This document shows, in pieces, positions 36,685 through 48,239 of a DNA stretch of 64,000 nt (its first letter is position 1; every line of letters starts with the position of its first letter). Source of the stretch: Stropharia rugosoannulata. Lineage: Eukaryota > Basidiomycota > Agaricomycetes > Agaricales > Strophariaceae. The notes under the pieces were generated by a model, which saw only the letters and a program-made list of their open reading frames with translations, did no database searches and was not told the origin of the DNA. The stretch covers positions 3,348,001-3,412,000 of the forward strand of contig JANCIK010000004.1 in NCBI GenBank assembly GCA_028532985.1, read 5' to 3'. The translations under genes were made by a program, and so were the position numbers.

Positions 36685-38240
36685 ATGTCTCCCACCAGTG
36701 GTCAAAACGCTTTATTTCCAGGTCAAGCGTGCGGCCCACCACAGCTGTCAGCAAGTCTGGCCGATCCCGACTCAGACTCGACGGCGCAAGTCAGGTTATT
36801 AAAGCAACATGTAGCTACTATGTCAGAGCAATTAAATACTACCAACAAAGGACCCAAAAAGATCAGGTCTGTTTAAATCTATGCTAGTCTATCTTCTTGC
36901 TTTATAACTGAGCGCTCACTACTTAGAACCGGATTGACTTTAGGTCGGGGTATATGTCGTTTAGCTACCCTCTACGAGAAAGTGGCCGACGTAATTCAAG
37001 AGGTCAACAGCCAAAACTCGGAACCCGAAGGCGCTACGTTTGATCGCAGGTCGTAGTACAACAGATGCTTGCCCAAATTATAGAGCTAAACTGTTAACTT
37101 GCAGTCGGCAACGCCTGGCTGCGGCGTGGCCTATCATCCTCGATCTTGTACCATCACTCGCGCAACTTATTCAGGAGGAACGGGATGTTAGTGTTATAGT
37201 ACGCTACCTCGATGAAGTAAGTTTCATACATGTCCATTTTACCACCACCCTTATGGTTTCGCTCATAACCAACGACCCAGCTACAGTACCGCGCCCTTAT
37301 TGCTCGCTGTGAAGACATAAATCGTATCAGAACGGAAACTTGTTTTCGTATTAATAAAGAATACAAGCTAATAAATAATGTTCTCGATAAGGACGATCGC
37401 TCGGACCGTGGCTTTCATCATGATGTGTGCGGACGACTTATATGCCCTGTCACATATGACTGGGACGACTTAGAGTACGCTTTAATCCTTTCTTTAAATA
37501 TAAACTTGGCATCCTGATTTTCTGGCGGAAGAGTGCGGGAAAAAATCAAGAAGAGTAAACAAGAACTTGCCTTCTATACAAATTATTATCTTAGATGTTT
37601 GTACTCGACACCTCCGACTAATCCGAAGCGCATTGAAGAAGGGTTCCTTCGCAGTGACCTCCTACTCAAGGTTAGTCTACATGTCTGTCATGTCCACCAA
37701 TATATTTGCTCTTACTATGTCAAACAGGTGTATGCTTCTATCTTTACAGCACCGGCATCAGCCAATTATGTCGCAGAAACCGAAATTGACCAGTTCAGGG
37801 GTCAACCAGTAAAGTTAAACAAGCCTGCAAAGTCTTCAGTGGCTGTACTACTAGGCATGAACGGTCAAGTAACTGGTCGATCCATTGCATACGCAGCCGT
37901 TCTGGTAAGCATTCCCAATCTACTGGTTCATTCACCTATGTAGTTACAAATGCCACAGCTCGTGTTCAACTTGACTGACGCCTACCAATGGACGCATTCC
38001 CATAATAATTTCAGCTTTACAGATTTGTATGACTTTTTGGTTGACTACTTTGAAGAAGAACGCAGCCCGGCTTCAACCCGCCGGGTTCATGATCTTTTAC
38101 AATGGTGGAACGCGTATGTACTATCCATTACGCTTATTTGATGTATAATAATTCATATCGCATCCAGGAGAATTTTTCCGGCATATCCTGATGCGAAAGA
38201 GTCGCAGAAGATTTTGCTCGAGCAAGATGATGACTATTAG
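36685..38240 (+). CDS. DUF6698-like protein, unknown function
   Basis: This intron-rich gene starts MSPTSGQNALFPGQ. A short Ser/Gln-rich N-terminus is followed by a helical part (ICRLATLYEKVADVIQEVNS, RRQRLAAAWPIILDLVPSLA), then RGFHHDVCGRLICPVTYDWD, LYSTPPTNPKRIEEGFLRSD, VYASIFTAPASANYV, GRSIAYAAVL, a helical TDLYDFLVDYFEEE and DLLQWWN, ending EQDDDY before TAG at 38238-38240. The order (a CP motif, a lobe with IF-x-PSSA-like text, SIAYAAV, final WWN) fits the agaricomycete DUF6698 family, which is abundant and variable in copy number in mushrooms. I know of no proven function. About seven introns are needed. The exon boundaries between 36870 and 37110 are the least certain. Confidence 0.6.
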
Positions 38241-38639
38241 TGTTAGACTGTACATGAATAAATGGCTTTTTTTGTTGTTGCGTAGTAGCTCGCAGTTACT
38301 GCTTATGGTAACGCGATTGGAGTGATGATTTATATCCTGGAATCTTGGACAGCACCAATAGATAGGACAAGGGTAATAAGCATGCAACAAAATAATTGTA
38401 TACAGAGGCTGCTGTAAAGTACAACAAACAAATTTTCGTATACTCAAATCTGTTCGTATTTCCCTTAGAATGTTGGAAATCGAGCGTTAGAAATGCTAAA
38501 TCAGCATCAAAGTTTGACCACATATGGATGTCTTCTCATGGGTTCGTCCAAAGACTGGTATCCGTGTTGACTTAAATGCGCCCAGCGACACAAGCCAACT
38601 CCGTGGTGGCTGTCGACAACCGACATTGAGTCGTTTTAC
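38241..38639. other. Intergenic, convergent 3' flanks
   Basis: About 400 bp. The final exon of the F-box gene could extend here (a stretch near 38580-38500 on the minus strand is open), but I could not fix the junction. No other feature is seen. Confidence 0.4.
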
Positions 38640-40949
38640 TTACGATAGAAATGATAGATGCACGTACACCTCGCGGAGATGTCCTTCAAAGTCTTTAATG
38701 TAGTCCAATGACATATGACAATGGCGGCAGTTCTTTGGATGCTTATAAGACTGCCCTTCCTCTAGCGCATATATCTGCGACAGCTCTGAGGTGTTGGTCA
38801 CAAGACTCCAGCCCTTCTCTGAGCTTTCCAAGTTATTTTTGTGCTCTTTGAGGTCGTGGAGAATCTGTTACATGTAAAAGTTAGTAAGTAAGTAAAGTCT
38901 GCGTTTGAGGGCAGAGAAATCACGCGCCGCCAGCCTCCACGTCATGAACTGCCGCGTTCCTGACGCTCTACCAGTCCGCCGCGCCGCGCTAGTAGCACGC
39001 GGGGCGGTAGCACATCGCGTGCATTCCAGCCTGATGTCGGTCTGGTTGTCCATAAACTCTGCGGTAACCCTTTCCGCATCTTGGCCACAGATGCGTAGGA
39101 TTGTTCTTGCGACGCGCACGGCGTCCTCGTCTACCCAGATGCCGGTACCATCATCATTCCAAGATGACAGCTGGAACTGTATCTCATCAGGTCTTATCGT
39201 CCGGACGCCGTATACAGTTTTAGTCTCTGCTGTCTCAGCAAGCTGTATATAGCCGGACGTCTGCGTTGAGCGGAGACACGAGTGCATGAGGATGCGGGGG
39301 TATGACATGGGTTCAATACATCTGCACTTGCACGCGAAAAAGGTAGACGCGAGGTGAAGCCGGCTCGCTTTGGCAGCTTCGTCACCCGCTGAGAGAAGGC
39401 CTAGAAAGAACTCATCAGCTTTGTCCTTCCATGCTTTCGAGATCTCGGGAAGAAGGCCTTCTAACGAGTCCAGCTTTGCTTTAGTATGCTTGAGGTCGCC
39501 CCCAATCTCAGTCATGATTTTTTTAAAGGGCTCGAGCTGGGCAACGTATGTGGCAGGCGCATACACCATGGGGCCTTGCACTCCTTCTACAGACCGTCGT
39601 AGAAGAAAGGACAGGTGCTTCAGCAGACTCTGGTAATCTCGGGCCATATCAGCTATGCGTCCCTCCTGTCTTATCTTCTCAAATACCCCAAGAATATCGT
39701 CTCTAATAAATGGCCAATCTGCAAGTAATCATTGAATGGTATACCAAGTTACTCGCTTGAAACAAATAATACCTTGGTCGGTCAATTCTATCAGAGATCC
39801 GCTATGCGGTAAGTTACTGATTGAGTAACGACTTGCTTCGAGTTCCTCCGCATATCCTAATGCTAATTGGTTAAAAAAGGCGGAGAGATTCGCAGATAGT
39901 AATATTTGCCTGCATCCTTGATAAAAGTCGCTATTCTGAAGCTAGGTGAGCTTTTTTCGTATCACACATGAGCACAATAGCCGACCTGGCCTGCCTCGCC
40001 TTTGGCGCATTTTTCGCCCATTGTTGTAAGAGCTTCCCTATCTATAAGTAATATGACCTTATGTATGCGCCAGGGCACGCACCTGGGGTGGTTGATGGCT
40101 ATTAGCAAATTGCCTTCCGATTATCATATTTCTGTAAAACAGTCTGGCAATCTGGTCAACACATTGGTCCAGAGCTCGTTTGTGCGCTGAATATTCAAGC
40201 TTAGTGGCACAATAGTAGAAGTTCGAGCGAGCCGGTGTCCCTCTTGTATAATATATGTACAACGAGGGGCATAACCCATATGCTTCTTCGCATCCAGCTC
40301 TGAGGATGTCCTCTTTTATCAGGAGCCTAATATTAAAAGTTGGCAACAGTGCACTCAAAACGGCAGCATACAAAAAAGGCGTACTGGTCGCTAGAGCACG
40401 TTCTACAAAGGCGTACTCGGGACGACCAATGGATAACCTGTGCATCAGAGGCTGCACAAACCTATCAAGTCTTTAACATCTCGGGTGCATATTATATGAA
40501 TTTGATAGAGAATTGCATACCATACAATGGCTTCCAAACAGGAAATTTGTGTAGTGCACAATATTAACATGCGACGGACACTCTGGAGGTGGGTTCTGCA
40601 GAGCCTTATATGACTATCTCATAGTTAGGCAGAATACCTTTCAGCCAAACCCGAGGCCCACCTGCTTCCACAAATACGGGCCACTCCCCATTGTGACAAA
40701 CAACCGTAGCTGCTTCGTAGTCCGCGAAATGCTTAGAAGGTCAGATGGATGGAGGTGACGGAAAATCTCCAGTAGTATATCGAGCGGCAGCTCCGTCACC
40801 ATTTCAAGTTCGCCCCCGTCCCTCTTCCTTGAATCTATGACCGAGTCGTCGATTCTGGAGTCTGCAACTTGAACCTCCTTTATTTTCTTCATCACGCGTA
40901 CAGAGCCTCGGGGGAGAGAATGCTTAATTTTGGACCGAGCTGGTGACAT
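38640..40949 (-). CDS. F-box protein with internal Cys-rich motif and C-terminal C2H2-like finger
   Basis: This is a predicted substrate adaptor of an SCF ubiquitin ligase. The start MSPARSKIKHS is followed by a basic stretch and the F-box ELPLDILLEIFRHLHPSDLL, then SRTTKQLRLF. After an intron comes NPPPECPSHVNIVHYTNFLF and GSHCM|VCAASDAQVIHWSSRVRLC, a Cys motif (CxxC and CxxC) typical of agaricomycete F-box proteins. Further exons read IKEDILRAGCEEAYGLCPSL and NFYYCATKLEYSAHKRALDQ. A large exon (39647 to about 38890) is helical, with conserved Trp/Arg segments (TWRLAARDF). The C-terminal exon contains CRHCHMSLDYIKDFEGHLRE, a C2H2-like finger. The stop at 38640 is the first in frame. Some relatives carry a further short exon, which could lie at 38630-38500. 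At least seven introns are needed. Confidence 0.8.
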
Positions 40950-41190
40950 GGGAGTCGTAGTAAGAGTGGGGAAGCTTGGGGGAAGCGTTGTGGCACACCC
41001 CTAGCGGATGTGCGTTAAATCGGACATCACCGGGCCGGGAGTTTGCTGCCCAAGCAACGCGGTGCTCCGGCAGAGTGACGCCTCCTTGGCTTTCAACATC
41101 GTCCACTCCCGGGCGCTAATTCTTATCTGTTTCTTCAGCAACTCTCACTACCTCCAGACTACCTAAAAAACCTACATCTCTCTCTAGACG
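40950..41190. promoter_or_regulatory. Bidirectional promoter, F-box and OPA3 genes
   Basis: These 241 bp separate opposed start codons. The OPA3 side has a pyrimidine-rich leader (CTCTCTCTAGACG) just before the ATG. No TATA box is obvious. Confidence 0.4.
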
Positions 41191-42352
41191 ATGGCCAGCG
41201 CCAAGTTAGCCACGCTCGTCATTCGCGCAAGTCAGCTTTCCTACCGCGTTTGGATAACCTCTTCTGACAACCGTAGCGGGCCCAATAGACGTTGGCAAAG
41301 CCTATTTCGAGTCGAATAAAAGAGCAAGCTAGGCAGTGAGTCTAGGCTTTTCTCTTATACACGACATATAGCTCACCAAATCTTTACATTTACATCTTTC
41401 ATCCTTGCTTACCCGCATTCCCCACTGATTCACGAACTGTGCCGACCCGAACAATAATATGTCGTCCTTACACTACTCTTCTACTATTATTGACCCAAAA
41501 TCAACTATGGTCATCGCGAAATACGCGGTGCAGGCATGAGCGTTTCCGTGGAATGTGCATCGGCCTCGCGCAGTTCATGTACCGCTCCGAAATAAAGCTA
41601 CGCACCGGTATTCTCGGCGAGACCGCGAAGCACATCCGGCCACTTTCTGAAGTCAAGTGAGTGATTAATGCCCTTGAACCTTCCCCGTATAAGCGCGTTG
41701 CGTCAAAAATAAGGTTCCCCATACCGGGCCAGCACGCACCGGGGTGACTTCAAGACGCGTGTTTGCTGTGTGTTCAACTCGACTGATCGTGTATTCTGTT
41801 AGGGCCATCGAAAACGGCGCGAACATGCTCGCTGAGGGGTTTCTCTTTGCTGTAGCCGCGGGGCTTATCATTGGGGAGACGTGGCGGAGTGCGCGGAACA
41901 CAGCGAAGCGGCGGGATGGCGTCGACGAGCAACTAGAACTTCTCGGGACACAAGTGGCGGAGCTCAATGGGCGGCTGGAATCGCTCGCGGGGAGATGGGA
42001 GGACGAGAGAGTTTTCGAGAGGCAGAGGTATGTTTCTTGGCTTCGCGTTTAAACTTGTTTCCGTGCTCTCGTTTCCCATGATGCTCCTCTTCCCTCCAAA
42101 TGCGTCGCACATCTTCTTAAGAAAGTTTACTAACTTCCCCATGATTTTATCAGAAACGACGAACTTGCGCGAATTCTTGAACGCGTGGTGGAGATCGGCC
42201 TACGGGGTGGGTGGGCCGAGTTCCAGGAAAATCCCATTCAGTTGCCCGTTGTACAACTAGCTCCTCATAAAAAGGCAGAAAACGTGCAAGACAAACAACT
42301 GGCCTCGATACCAGCGAGTAAAACCAGTCAACAAGCTGACTCAGGATCATAG
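41191..42352 (+). CDS. OPA3: OPA3-like mitochondrial protein
   Basis: OPA3-like proteins are mitochondrial membrane proteins affecting morphology and metabolism. Five exons (41191-41226, 41289-41335, 41534-41656, 41803-42027, 42154-42352) give 209 residues. Conserved blocks read in order: MASAKLATLVIR|TLAKPISSRIKEQARQ|HERFRGMCIGLAQ, then MYRSEIKL, AIENGANMLAEGFLFAVAAG as the membrane segment, and a coiled coil (QLELLGTQVAELNGRLESL) continuing across the last intron to NDELARILERVVEIGLRGGW. The first intron (41227-41288) begins GCAAGT, a GC-AG intron. Using the nearby GT instead breaks the frame and the conserved text. The tail after VVQLAPHKK is polar. No independent targeting peptide is seen beyond the N-terminal amphipathic segment, as usual for the family. 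Confidence 0.9.
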
Positions 42353-42651
42353 CATCGTCGTCTCGCGGATCTCCACCCTTGCACGGCTCACAATCCTTCA
42401 ACTCAATCTTCTCCAATAGATATCATCCTCACATAGACAACTTCGCACCTATCACACTCAACTAATGCAATGAAGATGTCCTTCTTTTCTTTGGGTTTCC
42501 TATCATCTGGGCCTTTGTGTGTCATCTCTTTAGCTTCAACATTCATTGAAGACTGGTCCCTACAAACTCTTCCGCTTGATAGCCCAGTTCAGGAGTATGG
42601 TAATTACTATTAATACAGACAATATTACAGGTAACTTGGGCATCCTCAACC

Positions 42652-43949
42652 TTAGATCCCTACCCCAATCTTCTCTATGTCGCTCAGGTTACCTGGAACT
42701 ACCGGAACATCGCTTGGGACGCTCGAACTCGACGTGCTGTCTGCCGTTGCCTGCTGGTCAAAGTGCAGACTCGAGAAGCGCAGCGTATTCGATACCTCGG
42801 TGGATCCTGTACCAGGATCTAGGCTGATCTGTGCCACCATAAGCGTCGGCGCTATCGCCTACAATTTTGCTCCCGTCAGGCCCTTGCTCATGAATAACGT
42901 ATAGCTGTGATCTACTTACAGTGAGAACAGAAGTGGTAGCATTGACGTAATAGTCAAATCCAAAGGCGACCGAGACGTTGAGATTGGGGAGCGAGTCGAG
43001 TATGCTAGTGACTGCGGCGACGATAGAAGCCAAGGAGTACAAGACGGATGACTCTATTGCGATGCGAATAATTCTATGGTAGCGCCGCGTTCGCTCTGTC
43101 TCGGTCATTGACGTTGTTATCCGCCACCAGATCAACAATGTCGATGATACTGTGGTTAGAGCAGCTGTGGTGTTGAATACGGCATTAATGACGTCCGTAA
43201 TGACATGCAATCTTTCTGTCGAAGCCTCATGTCGGAAGCAGAAAATGGCTGTTATAACCAGCACGGCAATGCTCAAGGCTGTATACACAGCTTAGATATG
43301 ACTGTAAGGTATTGTATAAAAGAAAACTTACCAGCTTCGCATATTAAAAGAAATAATGGGATGACGATAGAGGACAATGATTTGCCTGTAATGTGATAAC
43401 ATCTCCATACCTAAAGTATAGCTGTTAGCGGTCAAATTAACCAAAACTGAAAACAAGGATTGTTATTACCAGTAGCCCATCCGCCAGAATATATTGCATA
43501 GTGACAAGAAGGGAACAAGCAAAAGATAAACCTCCAAAATTTCCGTTGGAGTTGCAAATCAGCTCGGCCAGCATGGTCTGTCCATTATTGATGAGGCAGT
43601 CATTCATGGAGCTCCATTGGATCCCAAAGTTCGCGATGTTAACTGCAAATAAAAGCCATAGCACCGCAGCAACAATCGTACTTTTGTTCCTCTTTGTAAT
43701 GGCTGAATCAAGTATTAGCAACTGATCTGAGCACGAGGGAAGGATCGTACTGTAGGTATAGATGGTAAAAGCGAATACTATTGTATACATCCCTATAAAT
43801 TTGGCTCCAGGTGAATCAGTAGAAACAGCCTGCTTGAGGGGTTGCTTACCCATAAGGTATGTAAACAGCAGGGTAGAGTTTAGATAGTCACCGATAACGA
43901 GCATTTGAATATCCAGTGGGGGAGCAGAATCTTCTGAAGAATTCGACAT
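42652..43949 (-). CDS. Seven-transmembrane protein, agaricomycete paralogue family (copy 1)
   Basis: This multi-pass membrane protein starts MSNSSEDSAPPLDIQMLVIG. The hydrophobic segments in order are: LNSTLLFTYLMG, MYTIVFAFTIYTYS, IVAAVLWLLFAVNIANFGIQ, LSFACSLLVTMQYILADGLL with the family hallmark ADGLLVWRCYHI, a segment around AVYTALSIAVLVITAIFCF, VFNTTAALTTVSSTLLIWWR and ESSVLYSLASIVAAVTSIL, followed by TGLAPTLMVAQISL and a Ser-rich cytosolic tail with TLRFSSLHF. RRYHRIIRIAIESS lies in the last loop. This is the expanded mushroom-specific 7TM family of unknown ligand. It lacks STE3 pheromone-receptor features. Five or more introns are present. The neighbouring gene at 45244-46552 is a tandem paralogue in the same orientation. 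Confidence 0.85.
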
Positions 43950-45243
43950 GCTGAATGACACAATCACAAAGGTCTATGGGTGTTCTCTTTTATATCCATG
44001 CATACAGGTCTGAGAAGGTGTATCGCCCAAAATCTGAGCGCTTGAGCGCCAGGCCCTGAACCCTGCACTGAATTATTTTTTCAAACACAAAAATAGAGCA
44101 GTTACCAAAGGTGTGGCATGGAAGATCGCTCGGATAAACATACCATTTTGCAAGTCATTTGATGTGTCAAGCTTCAAGCCACATCATACACCATCATGCA
44201 CACCATCATACATCATACTCACAATTCTGGCTTCGACATTGAAATGCCGTTTATATTCTCTTCAGTTGGAGAAAAGCGTCGGTATCCAAGGACTTCTTGA
44301 TCTCTGATATGTCAAACGCTATCATCATACCAGCGCTCATTCTAACGTCGTTATGAAACAATGTAAATCAGTATAAGTCCACGAATACTAATAGAACGAC
44401 GATGTATCAGAATAGCTATCACAGCCACTCTGACAAATTCGGCTGAGGGGTGAAAGCAATGTATTAGATCAAAGATGGATATTGTTAAATTCGTACAGTG
44501 TGTGCATGTGCAGCAGACCGGTCTACCTATACGTACGAATCAGGCGCCCTAACGTCAGCCATGTGCGAGTTTGAGAGTAAGTATTGAATGCCACTCACTG
44601 GGGTATCATGTTAATCCTCCGTTTAGAAAATGGGAAAGAACTGACCATGGGGAGGGTCATTTGTGCGGAGAGGTGCAGGCGACCATGAGTATACAATAAA
44701 TGATTGCTTTTTGTGATTCTGCTATGATCGGCCTTGATCAATGATCAGGACAGTACACAGACATAGCAACCTTATGCGACCTTTTGTATATACAATGCGC
44801 TGAAATGGAAGAGAGAAGCTTGCTTGCTACTGCTCCGCAGTATGACTCGTATGAGCTCAATAGTCGGGATACGACGGCCCTCCGGGGTACTCTCACCTCA
44901 AGATTAAAAGTGACGGACTCAAGGCGAGGGATTCGGGAAGTACTCTGATGAGGAAGGAAAGAGGATGAGCGGTTGATGAAAGAGAATGAGCGAGATGCAG
45001 CCTTTATCTAACCCCCAGAGTTTGTTTTAGTTTGTTTTTCTGTGTCCGTGCATCGTCCTGAACGTCTAAATGAGGCAACCACATAGCCGTTTATGGTTAA
45101 CACCTAACCTAAGATCCCGAAGACGCTGACTTCCGAGGGGAGTGATATCACCTCGCTCGGGGATGAGTAGTCCGTGATAGAAGAGATAAAATTAAATAAT
45201 GGAGTAAATCTAGTTTTAACAGCAGCATTCAAAGCTCCCTGGG
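43950..45243. other. 1.3 kb between tandem 7TM genes, partly duplicated with them
   Basis: No gene is supported. A CATCATACACCATCAT-like simple repeat lies at about 44180-44222. Short stretches resemble the region upstream of the second 7TM gene: ATGTCAAAC...TACCAGCG near 44308 and 46638, and TACGAATCA near 44535 and 46873. This suggests the duplication unit included upstream DNA. The distal part is the 3' flank of the second gene. Confidence 0.45.
43988..43996 (-). promoter_or_regulatory. TATA-like box for 7TM copy 1
   Basis: On the minus strand the sequence reads GGATATAAAA about 40 bp before the ATG at 43949. This is a plausible but close TATA element. Position accurate to a few bases. 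Confidence 0.3.
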
Positions 45244-46552
45244 CTAATCCGTAATCCCTTTCTTTTCCAATTCTTCTGGGCTATGATCTTGGACAACAGC
45301 ATTACTAGTAACGGTCTGCATTACATGGTTTGACATGCTGCCCTGTACTGCTTGACGCTCAAAGTGAATGCTTGAAAATCGCATCGTATTTACAATCTCG
45401 GTAGGATTTTGACTGGGAGAAAGACCGATCCTGGCAACCATAAGTGTCGGCGCTAGTCCCTGTCGTACCTTCAGTGATCCTCTGTTAAACATATGTGATA
45501 TACAAAAACTTACAGCCACAACAAAGGTAATCGCATTGATGTAGATTTCAAACCCACTTGCCACTGGCAAGCTTATATCAGAAGTAATCACAATTATGCT
45601 AGACGCTGCTGCAAAAATGGTGGACAAGGCATATAGGACGGACGACTCTGTCACAATGCGGATGATTCGTCTATAGCGCCGTGTGCGTGTATTACCTGTA
45701 CTAATCGACTCTGTAATTCGTTTACAGATGATAAACGTTGCTGACGAAGTGGTCAGAGCAGCCATCCCGCATTGATGATGTCTGAAATCCGTATGAACTT
45801 CAATGAGAGACCAGTTCGGAACTCGAATATTCCCATTACTGTCACGCTGGCGACGCTCAAGGCTACATGTAGAGCGTATAAACTGAATACTTTGTGTCGG
45901 ATATATCAAGCATAGAACGACGTACCGACTTCACAGGTAAGGAAGAACAACGGAATCCCAAATAATGCCAGTGATCTGCCGGACATATGGTAACATCGCC
46001 ATACCTGAATACAAATGCAGTCACTGGTTATATACTCACTATCAATATGTACATGAGCTATGGTCACCAGTAGTCCATCCGCCAAAACATATTCAATGTT
46101 TGTAAAGGTGCCTGATGCAAAGGATAAACCGCTTTGGCTGTAATTTAAATTGCAACTAAAGACAGACGAAATAGTATCGCCATGGTCAATGAAACAGTTT
46201 AAGACGATCATCCATTCGATTGCTAGGTTTGCAATGTTAACGACGAATAGAGCCCAAAGTACTGCAGAGACGACCGGGCTTCTGTTTGTCTTATTTTCTG
46301 AAGGGCCGTCATCCGTTAGTTGCATTTACCGACTTGTAAAATGAGCCGCATACTGTAAACATAAATAGCAAACACAGCTACCGTCGTGTAAATCCCTATA
46401 CAGTTTTAATTACTCTTTTTTCAATACCATACACTGTAGTTGACAGGCCACTTACCCGACAGAAAGATGTAGATAAGCGTGGCATTCAAGCTGTCGCCCG
46501 TTATGAACTTCTCAATGACAACTAGCGATGTGGATTCTGGTGCAGACGACAT
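45244..46552 (-). CDS. Seven-transmembrane protein, agaricomycete paralogue family (copy 2)
   Basis: The start MSSAPESTSLVVIEKFITGD is followed by LNATLIYIFLSG and the same ladder of membrane segments as copy 1: VSAVLWALFVVNIANLAIEW, LSFASGTFTNIEYVLADGLL with WRCYHMSGRSLALFGIPLFF, ISDIINAGMAALTTSSATFI, TRRYRRIIRIVTESSVLYAL, then GLAPTLMVARIGLSPS and a tail with TMRFSSIHFERQA. The aligned loops are clearly paralogous to the gene at 42652 but well diverged, so the duplication is not recent. At least five introns are needed, in matching positions as far as I can see. Function unknown. A chemosensory or membrane-signalling role is only a guess from topology. Confidence 0.85.
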
Positions 46553-47492
46553 GGTGATTCACAACACAGCTGCATTAATCCTTCTCAAATATATAGTAGA
46601 TACAATTCCCCGCCTACGATGAGATCCAATATCACACATGTCAAACTGCGTTGTACCAGCGGTTAGTCGGCAGGCTGGCTCAGTCTACCAATGTTTCATA
46701 CATTTATTTCTTATTTCCACAGGTTAATCCGGCAAGAAATTTTCTTTCATTTTGTTTTATCAAGCCACGACATACTATCAGTCAGTCTAATTGCAGGAGT
46801 TAAGCCCCCGTATAACAAAAGCCTCCAAAATAGTTCAGCGGTGCAGTTAAACCGGACTAGCTCGATGTACATACGAATCAAGTGCTCTAGCTAATGGTGG
46901 CGTCTGTGACTATGTTTCATGAATGATGAAACTAATCCGGAGATAATGATACGGCTGGCTTCTGCCTGGGCGTTGAATTTACCGAACGATATATAGTGCA
47001 TATCTATATCCATTCTCTTGCCTCATAATTCCTGTTCCGTCTATGAGACCTGGCACGATGACAAAAACGTATCTGACCGTAGCATCTCAATCTACAAAAA
47101 ATTATCAAGAATTAATTGAATTGGTACAGCTTGGGCGCCTAAAAATACACTATCTAGTTACATATGGATGCTCTGAATAAATATGATAAAGAATATGGAC
47201 TCCGAAGACTGTCGCCGGATGCCATAAATGCCAGTAATTGGGCGTGTCTGCAGTGCGCTCGCTGCGAAAGAGGTGAAGGCGGGCACTAGGTGGGTGATAG
47301 TAAAGTGGGTGTATATCTGATTTACAGAGACATCACAATGTCGCCCTGGGTGTGGGCATGTGCGTCGTAGTTTTGATCGTGTTGTTGGTGATGGTGGTGG
47401 TTATTTGAGGATGTGCGGTCGGATGTAGAAGTGTTTTCGGTTTTATATCTTTCTCTCGTCTCCAGATCAGGGATCGCGTTTTCCGCCTATGT
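46553..47492. other. Intergenic region, 0.94 kb
   Basis: This is the upstream region of 7TM copy 2, then AT-rich sequence and the 3' flank of the small secreted protein. A 69-codon minus-strand frame at 47333-47542 is Thr/His-rich and overlaps the end of the secreted gene in another frame. It could be a spliced C-terminal exon, but I cannot support that. Confidence 0.45.
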
Positions 47493-47828
47493 TCAAGCAG
47501 TGGTATCCAGTTCTTCCGAGGCTGTTGCGACTGCCCGCACAACGCGTATCTGGAATCGCTCTGACCGGCGCATAGGCATTGTCACTCCGGCCGCCGCCAG
47601 TGCAGCCGCACGGTCCGTGGGCGGGTGCTCCGGCGAGCGTGCGGCGAGCTCTTGTGCTGCGACCGCATAGGTCACAGAGCGCCCCAGGAGACTCGCCGGC
47701 GAGTTGACTTGTGGATGACTGATTTCAGCAACGGCGGGCGAGTATTCGATTATTTTTGAGGGTGCCGGAGCGGCGCTCGCGAGGGTAGCGAGGAGGAAGA
47801 AGAGGGTGGTGAACAGGGTGAAGAGCAT
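47493..47828 (-). CDS. Small secreted protein, effector-like, unknown function
   Basis: This single frame of 111 residues has a textbook signal peptide: MLFTLFTTLFFLLATLASAA followed by APAPSK, cut near residue 20. The mature part is Ala/Ser/Glu-rich, with no Cys and no known domain. Text such as AAQELAARSPEHPPTDRAAA and MRRSERFQIRVVRAVATAS is seen. A TATA-like CTTTATAAAG lies about 180 bp upstream (48003-48012, symmetric). The gene sits at the edge of the repeat-rich accessory region. Lack of disulfides and the short length make an enzyme unlikely. The chance that it is a spurious frame is reduced by the signal peptide and TATA box but not removed. Confidence 0.5.
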   Translation of the reverse strand: MLFTLFTTLFFLLATLASAAPAPSKIIEYSPAVAEISHPQVNSPASLLGRSVTYAVAAQELAARSPEHPPTDRAAALAAAGVTMPMRRSERFQIRVVRAVATASEELDTTA

Positions 47829-48239
47829 CGTTCTTGTCGGGTAGTATAAGCAATAAAGAGTGGGTAGGTTTCAGGGTATGTTTCTGGGAGAAATCACTAT
47901 GCGGTGCGCTGCACTTTACACTTGAGCGGGGACGACGGAAGGTCCGGGGTGGTACGAGATGGTAGTGGTGTAAAAGAAAGGAAGGCGGCGATCGTCTAGA
48001 GCGCCTTTATAAAGTGTACTAGCCACGTGGATTACGGCGGGGAGACTGGGACTGGATAGCAGCCAATTCAGGCGCCTAGATATGGATTCTGGTATTTTCA
48101 CACGCGGCAGGCGAGCTTATTGTCTTCTTATTGTCTTCGCTTATTGTCAAAGCTATTACTGTTCCCGCCATCATTTTTTAGCTTTGACCGTATGCTGACC
48201 TCGGTGGCGGTGGTAGCCACTGTTCGTTGACTTTAGCTT

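Noticed and set aside
44176..44224. CATCATACACCATCAT simple repeat
   Set aside because: It is short, imperfect and typical of intergenic microsatellite noise. Not listed as a separate feature.
42652..46552. Mating-type B locus pheromone receptors
   Set aside because: The 7TM genes lack STE3-type sequence, and no short CaaX-ending pheromone precursor gene was seen nearby.
47916..48101. 61-codon minus-strand frame upstream of the small secreted protein
   Set aside because: It overlaps the likely promoter and TATA-like site, with no motif and no splice connection to the secreted protein.
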